NCBI RefSeq assembly: GCF_019059575.1
Contig: NW_024882732.1
Coordinates: 124,001 to 188,000 of the forward strand
Origin: Amphibalanus amphitrite
Taxonomy: Eukaryota; Arthropoda; Thecostraca; Balanomorpha; Balanidae
DNA: 64,000 nucleotides
Reading direction: 5' to 3'
How positions within the stretch are numbered: position 1 is the first letter of the stretch; the number at the start of each line of letters is the position of its first letter. Both the position numbers and the translations under genes were made by a program. Shown here in pieces: positions 34,556-45,700 of this stretch. The notes under the pieces are model-generated. The model did no database searches and was not told the origin of the DNA. It saw nothing but the letters and a program-made list of their open reading frames with translations.

Positions 34556-34970
34556 GGATTTTGTCGATGTTATAGGCCTGAAATTGTTGAAAACGTTTAT
34601 TTATGCCCCGAGGGCATACTCAGGGGCCCATATATTTGAAGCTGTTTTGTTCGGTTCAGGGGGGCGCTAGCCCCCTAAATTTGGTACCGTTGCATGTAAA
34701 ATTTTGTCGTCTTTCGAATGACGTGCATTTTTAGCTGTTTTGACGGCTAGAAGTAGGGTTTTCAAAGTTCGTCGATTGTGCCCTGAGGGCATACTGTTTT
34801 TTGGGATTTGTGGCCCCCCTGATGGATTCCCCGCATTTTGGCACTAGGATTTTCGATAGAGGACACCATTTTGCACCTCTCCACCAAAATTCAGCGAAAT
34901 CGTAGGGGCCGTCGATCCCTGCTGAATCCCTGCTGAACCCCTGCTGAATCCCTGCTAACTTCCGTTACAT

Positions 34971-34979
34971 ATTGTGGTT
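34971..34979. other. Right target-site duplication ATTGTGGTT
   Basis: Exact copy of 23878-23886. It is followed by unrelated sequence leading to TIMM29. Confidence 0.85.
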
Positions 34980-35881
34980 GTGTCTTGGGCGCTGTTCGGC
35001 GGCCGGCTAGCGCGCTAGCCCGCGCACACATACGTGCACGCAGGGGTAGCCAGTAACAGTTGGTAGCATTAGGCCAAATGGGCGCTCAAAAACTACTACC
35101 CCATAGGGTTTCCATGTTAAATCGACCTTTTTCAAGCGAGCCTCACACGTAAGCTAAAAGATAAAGTGCCAATATTATTGTGGGGAAAGGTAGCCTCAAG
35201 CTTCCTCTACAACCTTTTTATCTAGCGTTTTTCGATGCGGAGGCCATAACAGGTCCAAAAAGCATTGGGCGCTGTCCGAGGTACCAAAAGCCCCTCCATG
35301 AGAGCACAAGTTCCTGCGCATGCGCACATTGCCTCAACCCTGTACTGGCGTACATTAGTGATACTGTTCACGGACTCGGTCAGCCAATCAGCGTCCCCGA
35401 TTACATTAATAGATGTCGCTAGCATTACGTAAATCCTGCTTGCGAACACAATTTAAGAATGAAACAGCTGCGCCATTTCCGCCTTCCATTGATTCCTTCC
35501 ATCTTAGTATCAACTATACGCTTTTCAACTAACTTTAGACTATGTTTTAAACTATGGTCAGTAGGTTATTTCTGGTACATATAATTAAAAAATAACTGCT
35601 TTATGAATTTGGCTTTACTCGTCAGAATAGAATACTCTATTTTTTCCATATTCAAAAAATATATCAACTACCATTCTTCTCATTGGTCAATAGCCCGTTG
35701 CCGGGGCAACCAGCACGTATGTGAGCGCCGGCAAGAGTACTAGCCGTCCGCCGATCAGGGCTTTGGTTGTGTCCTGCAGTTGTGTGTCGTCGTGGTGTCG
35801 GATGATGTGGGGATGTGCTATTTAGATATTTATATGGATATATATTTGTGAATTTTGTTAGCATTTTAGTATATAATCCTT
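34980..35881. other. TIMM29 upstream region with a TE remnant
   Basis: This short interval should hold the TIMM29 promoter. About 35383-35452 resembles an arm of the TIR element at 1760-3275 (CCAATCAGCGTC, CGCTAGC, CTGCTTGCG). No TATA-type element could be assigned with confidence. Confidence 0.4.
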
Positions 35882-38341
35882 ATGTCGAAACTATTGACAC
35901 GGCTCAGGAACGGTCCTCTCGCGAGATGGGGTGAGTGATCTGCAGCTCTAGGAGGCATTACAATTTTGATAAAAACACATCTTGCTTTTCATTTTGCTTG
36001 CATAAAAAATGTTACTAAAGAAAATTCTAAATGAGGTGCTGTCTGAAAATATTAAGTGTTTTTTGTGCTATATGATCTCTTCTATTTTAATTTGGAATTG
36101 AATATGGACTCCGCAGTTTCTATTGACCACATTTATTTGAAGCAAAACATTCTTAAATTGGTAAATTTTAGGAGTTGGATTATGTCTTGCCAAAGGATTT
36201 TCATATTTTGTTAATGTCTTAAAGTGAAATGATTGCTGCATTGCATGTTAAGTACTAGTGTATTTTACTCTTAACCTGTACTTAAACCTCACAACTTTCA
36301 ATGGTTTGAATTTTAACCCGCGCACCGACGGGGGGGGGGGCGGATATGCGGGAAAACCGCGGCGCAAATTTGGTATGACTATTCCCTTATCAATTTTACA
36401 CATGGTGTGCAAGTTTGAACCTCCTACCTTTCAAGGTCAGGTCACCAGGTCACTTTGAATGACCCAACCTCAAGTCACTTTTTTGCAACTTTGTCACCGT
36501 GCCAGAGCTACAGTAGATGTCGGAGGCCTTTGAAAGTCGCAGGATGTTATTAGGTCATTAGTAGCTACAATTTGTATATCTTGGAATTTTGATATCGGTG
36601 ACCTAAGGTCAGGTCAATTTCGCGACCTCCCCATTATAAGTCAATGGGGGAAAAATCAACTCCCTGTTTTTACCACTAAAACGGGTCGGAATGGCCCCAT
36701 ATACCATACATGACTTCATATACGATCAACCTTCACTACCTTGAGGTCTGTTTTGCTGTTGGGCAGCTGTGAGGTCATGTGACGTCATCAAAGGTCACCA
36801 AAGGTTTTTGGCCAATAACTCCGTACAGGAACAAGATACAGACGCGTGGATGGTCTCATTGTGTTCAGCTCGTCAAGATGCATCGAATGATATACATGAT
36901 GACCTCGAGGTCACGTGACCTGAGGTCAACCTTTGACCTTGACCTTTCGAGGTCAACATATATATCATTCGATGCGGATTGACGAGAGGATCACGATGAT
37001 GCCCTTAGTTTGTTCCTATCTTGACTAATTCGAAAGTTATTCGAGAAAAACTCTCTCCATATTTAGCGCCGCCATTTTGACGTTTTCTACCCCTGTGACG
37101 TCAGCTTTGACCTGACCTGAAAATGACCTTCGTAATAATTGTAGATCTTGACCGTGCGTATCCGATGCCGTTTACCGCTTGTCGCTATCTTGCTTCGTTC
37201 TCGAGATCTCAGGGGGGGGCGGTCATCCGCCCCCCCCGTCGGTACTAAGTTGGCGCAGACCCCCGTCGGTGCGCGGGTAATAATAGTAATAGGTAGGTAG
37301 GTACTTCTTTTCCCCATCCTTCCTTTTTCTGCCTTTTGGGTGTCCCTGTTCCTTGCTGAATGTATGTTTCCTTTGCTGTATCTCTCATTGCTCAACCTTT
37401 CCTTTGGTATTACCTATGTGTGAATTTGATTGATGCCAATATAATACCATCACAATTCACAGACATATTGCTTGTAACTTGACATCAATATTACCTACCT
37501 ATGTAATTTCAGGGGCATACTGGAAGCAGCTTGGACAGGACTATGCTGAGGTTTTCCATGACACAGTCAAAGACATAAAAAGCCATCCTTTGAGATCATC
37601 TGTCCACATTGCTGGTGAGTTTTTTTTTTTTTTGCTGATATGAATAGCACATGAATTTTGATTATTTAGCAAGTGAAAAATATGCTGACTCATGCTCAGT
37701 TAACACATTGTTGATGGTTTATTTTAAAGTTTAGTAGTTCCTGAACAATTTGGCTTTGAACTCTTTAATAAGAAGGCTAGTGAATAGTGATGCTTTGTTC
37801 CAGTATGAACATATAATAAGTATTGGTATGAAGTAGCATTGACATTGGCTTACACTATTTTAGTTCACCTATGATTCTACCTCCCCTAATAATCCCATCT
37901 GTCTGGCTGCCAGGTACTGCCACGCTGCTGGTGGCCTGGAACACCAGTCCGGGCGACCAGCAGTTTTCTGACCAGCTGCTGGCCGCTGACGGCCGGCTGC
38001 GTCTGATCGCGCCGCAGCTGCGCCGGCCGGCCGCCGAGCGGCACGTGCGCCGGCTGCGTCAGCTGCAGGCCGACCGCCGGCTGCAGACGCAGAACCTGGG
38101 CCCGCTCAGCCTGCTCTGGGAGCGGCCGTACCCGGAGGGTACGGCGCTGCACGCCGCCCAGTGCGACTACCTGCGGCCCAGCCGGCTGGCCTTCCACGAG
38201 CGCGTGCTGGACGTGGGCGCGTTCGGCCGCTGGTGGCAGCTGTGGCGCACGATGCGGGACTATGACGTCAACGACAAGCTGTTCGCGGATAAGGCGCCGG
38301 TGGTGCCCGCAGAAGTAGAGGTGGCCACCGTCACCAAGTGA
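35882..38341 (+). CDS. TIMM29: Mitochondrial import inner membrane translocase subunit Tim29
   Basis: Three exons: 35882-35930, 37513-37614 and 37914-38341. Both introns are GT-AG and phase 1, and the product is 192 aa. Tim29 is a metazoan-specific component of the TIM22 carrier translocase of the mitochondrial inner membrane. The N-terminus (MSKLLTRLRNGPLARW) is basic, as for a mitochondrial targeting segment. Exon 2 encodes WKQLGQDYAEVFHDTVKDI, the conserved N-terminal helix. Exon 3 begins in the membrane helix (HIAGTATLLVAW across the junction) and carries QTQNLGPLSLLWE, then CDYLRPSRLAFHERVLDVG, FGRWWQLWRTMRDYDVND, the strongest family signature. Intron 1 harbours TTAA MITE copy E. The gene is convergent with the coiled-coil gene that ends at 39703. 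Confidence 0.88.
36317..37277. mobile_element. TTAA MITE, piggyBac-like, AGGTCA-rich (copy E)
   Basis: Left end CCCGCGCACCGACGGGG after TTAA (36313-36316). The right end is its complement, with flank TAAT instead of TTAA. G-run/C-run hairpin at the right end (GGGGGGGCGGTCATCCGCCCCCCC) and a matching G-run at the left. Dense AGGTCA/TGACCT clusters at about 36432-36455, 36598-36615 and 36900-36955. It lies in TIMM29 intron 1. Confidence 0.8.
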
Positions 38342-39702
38342 AAGCTACCCGTGTTTGCCTCATCGTGTCGTACTTGTTTCGATGTTGAAATGCAATAATG
38401 TTTATGTAGATAATATTGTCGTCTATGTGCCCGCAAAAAGGAATTGATCACATATTCACATACCGAGAAGACAATAGTTTTTTTTTTTTTCAGGACGATA
38501 GCATATAAAGACTGATGAATGTAATGCCAGTTGTATTGGAAGCTCGACACTTCACTAGTGTATACCAATTCGGCATCGCCGCATCATTAGGACGATCTAA
38601 TTGTGCGTTGGATCGCGTTATCGGAGCCAGCCAGCCCGACTCCACTTTGTGCACAGTCCACCCGCCACATGCGGCGGTGCAAAACGGGTGATTTCGTGCT
38701 CCGCCGTCGGCATGACAACTTCACCTACCGGTCGCTCGACGGCGCTGGCTCCACGGGCGAAAAACCCGCCGACAAAGGGACGGAACGACCACGGAAAGAC
38801 AAGGACGCTGCTCGTCCCCGGGACGGACAGCGACGGGAAGGCTGCGACGGACGGTACTCGTTGACATACGCTGACATCTTGTCTTATTTCCAAGGCAACA
38901 TCTCTAGCAGGTAGCGCAAGGGTGCAGTGCCACATTACGATCTACGGCACACCAATATCATATCAAAACACTGACTACAAGCTGACTATTGAGGAGGGAG
39001 GACGAGGCGAGTTGGGGTGTGAATCCTTCGAAAGCACAGCTGACTGCACTCCCCATCGTCAGACGCAATCTGAGACGTCACGCAGTGAGCGGGCTACAAG
39101 AGATCAGCCGAGACGGGCACGGCTTGATGCACTGAAACTGAAAAATGCTATCACAGACAATGACTAAGTAGTTGTGAAAGCATCGACTACAGGAAAAATG
39201 CTGTAGAGGACATATAGTGTCCTGTCAACACAATATTCAAGTCAAAAGCAAAGCAAATAATACCATCGTTTGCGAAGCAGGTTACGGGGCTAAAGAAATA
39301 TACACTCACATACACTCACACAACAGACGTTGAGAATTAATGTACAATTGAACAACCAAAAACATAATTCATCAAAATGTATAAACATGCAAAATGGTCT
39401 GTAATTACCTACAGACATGCCAAAGTGGATATCGATTCCACAATCAGTCACATTTACATTATAAAGAAATCTGAGACACGGCCAGTATACCGTTTCATGT
39501 ATAGAAAGATGTGTATAAAAATGAAAGATTTCGGCTTCCTTTGAGCTGTGGACGAACCCCGAACCCCGAGGTCCGCTCGCACTCCGACTAGCGCTCCGAA
39601 TGCCCGGTCCAATGAGCAGCACTCTGTACTGGCGGCAGGGGCTCCTCCTTGTCAGCCAGTGACCAGCTTTCTCTGAGTGTCGTCTGCCGCCGAGAGGCTC
39701 GC
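38342..39702. other. Convergent intergenic region
   Basis: Contains the 3' UTRs of TIMM29 and of the minus-strand coiled-coil gene. GC-rich ORFs around 38600-38930 on both strands show no domain and were not called. Confidence 0.4.
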
Positions 39703-42700
39703 TTAGCGCAGCTGCAGACCGCCCACGGCGGCGGCCAGCCCCGGCTGGGGGTCGTGGCCGCCGTGACCGTGCGGCAGCCAGCGTGGCACCGGTACCGGCG
39801 GGTGGCCGCGCGGCGCCGCCCCGTGCCCGGCTCCGGTGTACCCCGGGGAGTCGCCCGGGTACCCAGGGGAACCGTCAGGGTACGCCGGGCCGGACGGATA
39901 CCCCGGTGAGCTGCCCGGATATACCGGAGAAGCTGAACTGTCCAGCGGCGCCGACGGACTGAAGTCACTTGCAGAACTCATGGAGGAGTTTCGCCACCCG
40001 TACCTGCCAGAACGCAGGTGGTAAGAAAGCATACCTCGGTCCAACTCTGGAAGAACATCGTCGTGATAGAATCGCTGTCTCAAGAGAGAATGGAACCATG
40101 TCGGCCCAGAGATCAACAGAGCGTCCACAACAAGGGTGTCAGACGGACTGGATGAAAAAGAGCACAAGGCTGACTAACATTGCATGGTGCACCCTTGGGG
40201 AGGCGGGGGGGCATTACGTACCCCTGAGCGGCGCCGCAGCGACAGGGCGGCGTCCCGGCGGGGGCGGGGGCGGCGCTTTGGCGGCGGGTCGGGGTGCCGG
40301 CTGCGTACGGCGGCGGCGGCTCGGGCGGCACAGAGTCTGCCCGGCCAACCGCCGCCGCCGCTCCCGACTCGGGCGGACGGAGCAGCTCCCGCACCCTGCC
40401 GACACGCTGCTGACACCGCTGGGAACCTGAAACACAGGTCGTCCGGGGTCACTGACACCGGACTGACATAGCGAGCAGATGCCACCCACGTATCTTTGGC
40501 AACCCCCTCCTGATCCCCCACCCCCACCCAGCCCGGCAGGCCCCGACACGTCACCGATAAAAAGATCATAAACCGTCCACTGTGAAATTGCGGCCTTTGT
40601 AAAAACATCCGGCATTACGAACGCAGCATAGCTATGCACTAGAAATACAACACCGCAGCTGCCGTCTAGCAACTCCCTAATGGCGCGAGTCCACACTCAT
40701 CAAATGTGATATCTCGATCACCGTATAGGTTTCAGAACCTTCAAAGAAGAGCTAATTGGTCTTCCGAACCCCGCACGCGTACAGCAGTGGAAATAGTCCA
40801 GCCCGGCGCCACCTGATCCTCCCTGCGGCCCCGCCGCGGGCCGTACCGGTGAATTTGGCGGCGTGCAGGTGCTCGGCGTCGATGTCGGGCAGCTCGCTGA
40901 CGATGTCTCGGTGCGCGCTGAACACCAGCTGGGTCCGCTCGGCCAGCTGCAGGTAGGCGTCCGAGAGCGTCAGCAGGCCCTGCTTCAGACGCGCCATCTT
41001 GGCCACCTCGTTCTCCCGCGTCCGCTCCGTCACTGCCGGGGGATGGGCCGGGTCACATATCGGTTACTGCGGGGGGATGGGCCGGGTCACATATCCGTCA
41101 CTGCGGGGGGATGGGCCGGGTCACATATCCGTTCACTGCGGGGGGATGGGCCGGGTCACATATCGGTTACTGCGGGGGGATGGGCCGGGTCACATATCCG
41201 TCACTGCGGGGGGATGGGCCGGGTCACATATCCGTTCACTGCGGGGGGATGGGCCGGGTCACATATCGGTTACTGCGGGGGGATGGGCCGGGTCACATAT
41301 CGGTTACTGCGGGGGTCGGCCGAGTCATAAGTCACTGCCGGGGGATGACGCGGGCCACATAACGGTCATTGATCACTGCCCGGGAGTAATATACCGGTCA
41401 TTGTCATAAAACCATATTACGCTGGGGAGCCAACATTTTTCTTTCTTCTTTTGAATTTTGATTACTCTCCTGTTAGCGTCCTGTCAGCATAGCTAATAAT
41501 CATGGCTATGAAATACCGCAATTACTCTTTAAATGTCATTGGCATGGACCGGAAAGGACGTAGAAGATAAATTAAAACGTTTCACAATTCACACCTGGTT
41601 GTTTAATTGAGCAGATCGGGCCAACAAGATTTACCCAATACCCACCTTCGAATGGGCTGGGCATGTGCCGGGCCATATGTCAGAAAATGGTGTGTCATAA
41701 ATGGTGAATGCCGGGCGATATGCCGGCCGCTGATAAATAAATTAGCCACTGACTGGGGATATACTCAGCCATATATCGGCTCGGCCACTGCCGCCCGGAA
41801 AAATCGGTTATATGCCACCCACGGGAACATGTTCAGTAAACACTGGATGACTCGCCGGGTCATAGCCCGTCTGTTGCGGGGGATATACTGGGGCAGACTC
41901 AGTCGAACTCTGTTGACACGGATAAGTCAGAATCACAAGTCAGTTTATAATACAGCGCAGCGATATAAAAAGGACATGGGTTTAACATAACGTGGCCGGA
42001 AAAGGCAAAACCGTTCGAGATGGTGACGTATTTCACAGAACGTTGCCTCTAAGCTGCGGAACTTCGGACTGTGCGGAGAACTCTCGACTGCACTGGCTCA
42101 CCCTCGCTGAGCGCGGCGTTCTTGGCCCTCTCGGATGCAGTGAGTTTGAGCTCGGCCTGCTGCCGGTCGCCAGCGGCCGCCTTCTTCAGCTCGCGCCGGT
42201 GCTTGCTCTCCTTGGTCTCGCAGGCGGCGAGTTCCGAGCGGCAACTGTCCAGCTGCTCCTCACCCTCCAGAATCATCTCGAACTGGTACCGGAGCGCCTT
42301 CAGCTGGGCTGCCGGGGTGGAGCGCGTGAAGCGGACCATCAGGCGTAACTCGAGTGCAGCATATACAATAATAAAAGAGATGTAAACAATGATATCGTTT
42401 AAATGATCACAAGCATCCCATAGACAGTCAAAAAGTAACCGGTGCGAGCGACTTTAGCGAGTGTCATTTGAGCGAACGTCATTTGAGCGAACCATTTTCA
42501 GCGAATGGCAATTCAGCGATTATCAAGTTCAGCGATTATCAAATATAGCGATTATCAATTTTAGCGAAAGCTATGTTTCAGCGACATCTATTTCGTCGAC
42601 TACAATTTGAGCGACTGCCATGTTCAGCGAAACACTTCATCGTCCTGTAACGTTCTTTTTTTTGCGAGCGTATACGCGCGAATGTTTTCGGAATATCTCA

Positions 42701-45700
42701 TGGTTATCCGGAACTGGATGGCGAATGTCACGTCCAAAGACCTCAGACATTGAGCTCCAAATGTAATGCTACATTTCTAAACAATTCCAACGGTTCAATT
42801 TCACCCCCTGCTCTTTATATAATTTAACAAATAGAATAGTTATATTAAGTTTTGTCCAGACGGTACCTACTCATAGGCGGCGGAACGAAGGGGGGGGGGG
42901 GGTACCGGGGCACCGTGCCCCCCTTGATTTTGGCATTTTAACATTAGCCCTATGGGCGTTGCATGGAGAGAATGAGACCAAAAGTCGGCGGTGCCCCCCT
43001 TAAGGGTGCGTTTCACGCGTAACGCTATGAGAAACGTTTTTCGTAAATATGTAGAGCATCGTTGCTTCGATTGCCTTCGTTTTTGGATATGTTATGAAGG
43101 ACGTTAACCTCGTCATCACAGAGTGGTTACCGTTGTTCTGCAATCCACATATACTGAGCAATTGAGACAAACATATTGCAAAATCAAAATTTCAAACGAA
43201 TAGAACTCAATAAGGGATTGTCGTACGACTGTGATGTTTGCAGTTTTGGACTGAAGAGGTCAAGGAAAACATTTCCTAGCAAGCCTTTTTTCGAATTTTG
43301 TACTATGTTTTGCATGATACAATTTTCATCTTGCAGTGCATTGCATGAAAGCCATGACAACAATTTCAAAAATGTGGCTGCTAGGAATCATAAAGACATC
43401 GATTCTCTACACAATCTTATAGAGTTAATCATCATGGCATGCATCACTATGCAGTTCTATTCATTTGAAAGTCATTGCACAGCTAGTTCATAAAATCGCC
43501 GAGAGATGTCTCTGGCTGTATGGCCCGCGCGGTTCGACGGTCCCCTCGGCTCGTCACTCAGCGGCGTTTGTTGACACAGTGTCACACCCATTAGTTACGG
43601 CGCTCCGCTGGCGTGCGGCCGCCGTCGAGGTGCTCTGAACCCTCCCTGCTAAGTTTCGCCGTGACCAGACGGGTCGAAGACTCATCCCACGACCCACGAT
43701 CTATCCATTAGCGGCGCCTGCAGCCAGGCGTCTCCTATCGCGCGCCTCTCCCTCTTGATCGGGAGTAGGTACGCCGGGAAGAGCTTGTGAGAAACCGACA
43801 ACTTTGAAAGAAGTCAGTTTGTGTGAGTGGATTACGAACAGCGAACAGGTATATTTTGACAATAGGTATTTGACCTGACCTGGGCAGTCGGTAGGTACTG
43901 AACATAAATAATGAAAATAACCAGCAATACCTACAAATTCCATGGAGACATAGACCCTAAGTGACGTGAGACCAAATATCAGTTGACTGTTTATGTTAGG
44001 TATGTCAAAAATTCAAAACCCTCGTCCTGGCAGGGTATTTTTCATACCCCTCCCCCGGCGTTTCGAAACTAAGCGTCGTAGCTCGCTTCGCAACAAAGAG
44101 CAGTCGATTGCTCTCAACGAGCACCTAGTTAAGTCGCGATTGGTGGTATATTTTTTACCCTAATTCAATATTTGACTCAGTTATGACAGGTCAAAGGTCA
44201 AATTTCGGGGAAAGCTGCAATTATCCAAATTACTTAGCCAATATTGGCGAATCTATGAAAGATAGTGACATGAAACCTTCATGACCATGTTTCTCAACGA
44301 ATTAGCAACAAAATGAGGTAGGTATAATTGATTGCATTTCAGTCAAAATAGCGTCTCTAGAGATAGTTTTTCACGTATCACTTTTGAAGTAACACCTAAA
44401 GCTCGGCAAAAACTGCATAATAGCAATTAGCAGCATCGTGTCCTCTCGTAATTTCGCCTCGTATACATATGTGTTGACTTCGAAAGGTCAAGGTCAAAGG
44501 TTGACCTCGAGTCAAATAACCTTAAGCCTCCACACTGCACAATGGGACCGGAGCGAAAATTAGCGCGACATCGGTACTTTTTCGTATTTCGTGCCCACTT
44601 TTCACATGAAAAGGATGGTTGAATCTTAAAATGGTAGTCGGAGTACTTTCTAAGCAATTTCTGATTAATTTAATTAATTAATCATTAATGAATTCATTAA
44701 TTAATTGATTAATTAATCGGTTGACCTGCCCTGACCTCGACTCGGCTCGGTCACGTGATAAGACGGCAGCACCTGTCAGGCCTAGTCATGACGGCACCGG
44801 AAATTCCGATAAGCAAATAATGTAGCCACCAAAATCGTGAAGATGGGAATCTGATGGCCTACATGACTATATAACAAATTAATTACGGGTCAGAAAAGTG
44901 TATCAGAAACTCCGATAGAAGGTACGGATATGTCCGGACAAAACTTTAATATAGTTGGTACTTGGCAACCTTGTTCCATTCCTGCGGTTCTGTTACTCGC
45001 GGCTCCCGGCCGCGGCGACCTGGAGTAAAAAAATGCCCCTCATTTTCGCTGCCGCAGGCTGACGCAGCTAAATTATACATTTTTTGAAAGGCAATTGATT
45101 GGTAAACACCATATTGATAAAAGAACAGCGGGACCTAGCGGGACTTTTTATATCGGCATTCCAGAATATCTATAACAGTAAAATTAACTCACAATTTTAA
45201 AAGCACCAAAAAAACTTAACATTTGAAGCGTATTTATATATTCCGCTATGAGTTTTTTCTTCCATCGTGTAGCCCATGGTCTAAACTATCAGGTTAGACG
45301 TCGAAAATATTGATAAAGCCGTCTAATATACATTTTTTTTTGCCTACATTAGCTGCTATTTTTCTCCGTACGAAAACGGGTCTACGATGCTTGGCACAAA
45401 ACTTTGTGTTTGGGCTGATGTGGCGCGGACGCTGTACACTATGGACGAAAAATATTTGCAGATTCGTGGTCCATGGACATTTCTGAACTACGTGACACAG
45501 TTTAACTCAATTTGGGAATGGTCGCCAAATCCACCAATGTCGCGCTAATTCCGGCCGCGGTCCTATCGTGCACTGGTGGGGGTATTTTTGCCCCCCCCCC
45601 CATATCTCCGAAACTATTGGACAGATTCGCAAAACTCAAACGGCGTTCGAAAGCCCTGTTGCCTTGATAAAATTAATTTCATTGACCACAGGGTCACTGA

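Larger units (their letters stand above)
23887..34970. mobile_element. Giant Foldback-like transposon made of inverted 278-bp arrays
   Basis: An 11,084-bp element. Target duplication ATTGTGGTT is perfect at 23878-23886 and 34971-34979. The termini read ATGTAACGGAAGTTAGCAGG and are inverted, matching inward for over 400 bp with few differences. Each terminus begins with about four 11-bp units of the type TTCAGCAGGGA. The left arm (to 28681) contains about 16 head-to-tail copies of a 278-bp unit; the right arm (from 28691) contains about 21 copies in the opposite orientation; only about 9 bp (28682-28690) separate the arms. No transposase is encoded. Foldback elements of Drosophila have the same plan (short terminal sequence, tandem repeats making up very long TIRs, 9-bp duplication). 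Mutator-like elements also make 9-bp duplications, so the superfamily remains open. Confidence 0.88.

Noticed and set aside
24218..34639. Dozens of ORFs of 60-225 codons on both strands with highly similar proteins (MGPTWGPRDP..., MLLGFFVWEI...)
   Set aside because: They are translations of the 278-bp unit. Its length is not a multiple of three, the frames break every unit, and both strands and several frames are equally open. No codon signal.
23887..34970. Palindromic assembly or sequencing artefact (unsplit hairpin read)
   Set aside because: An artefact would mirror the flanks too. Here the two outer flanks differ, the arms have different unit numbers and variants, and a 9-bp duplication brackets the termini. 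Copy number may still be imprecise.
40113..40430. Plus-strand ORFs over the Pro/Ala-rich exon
   Set aside because: The minus-strand frame is the one whose splice phases join both neighbouring exons.
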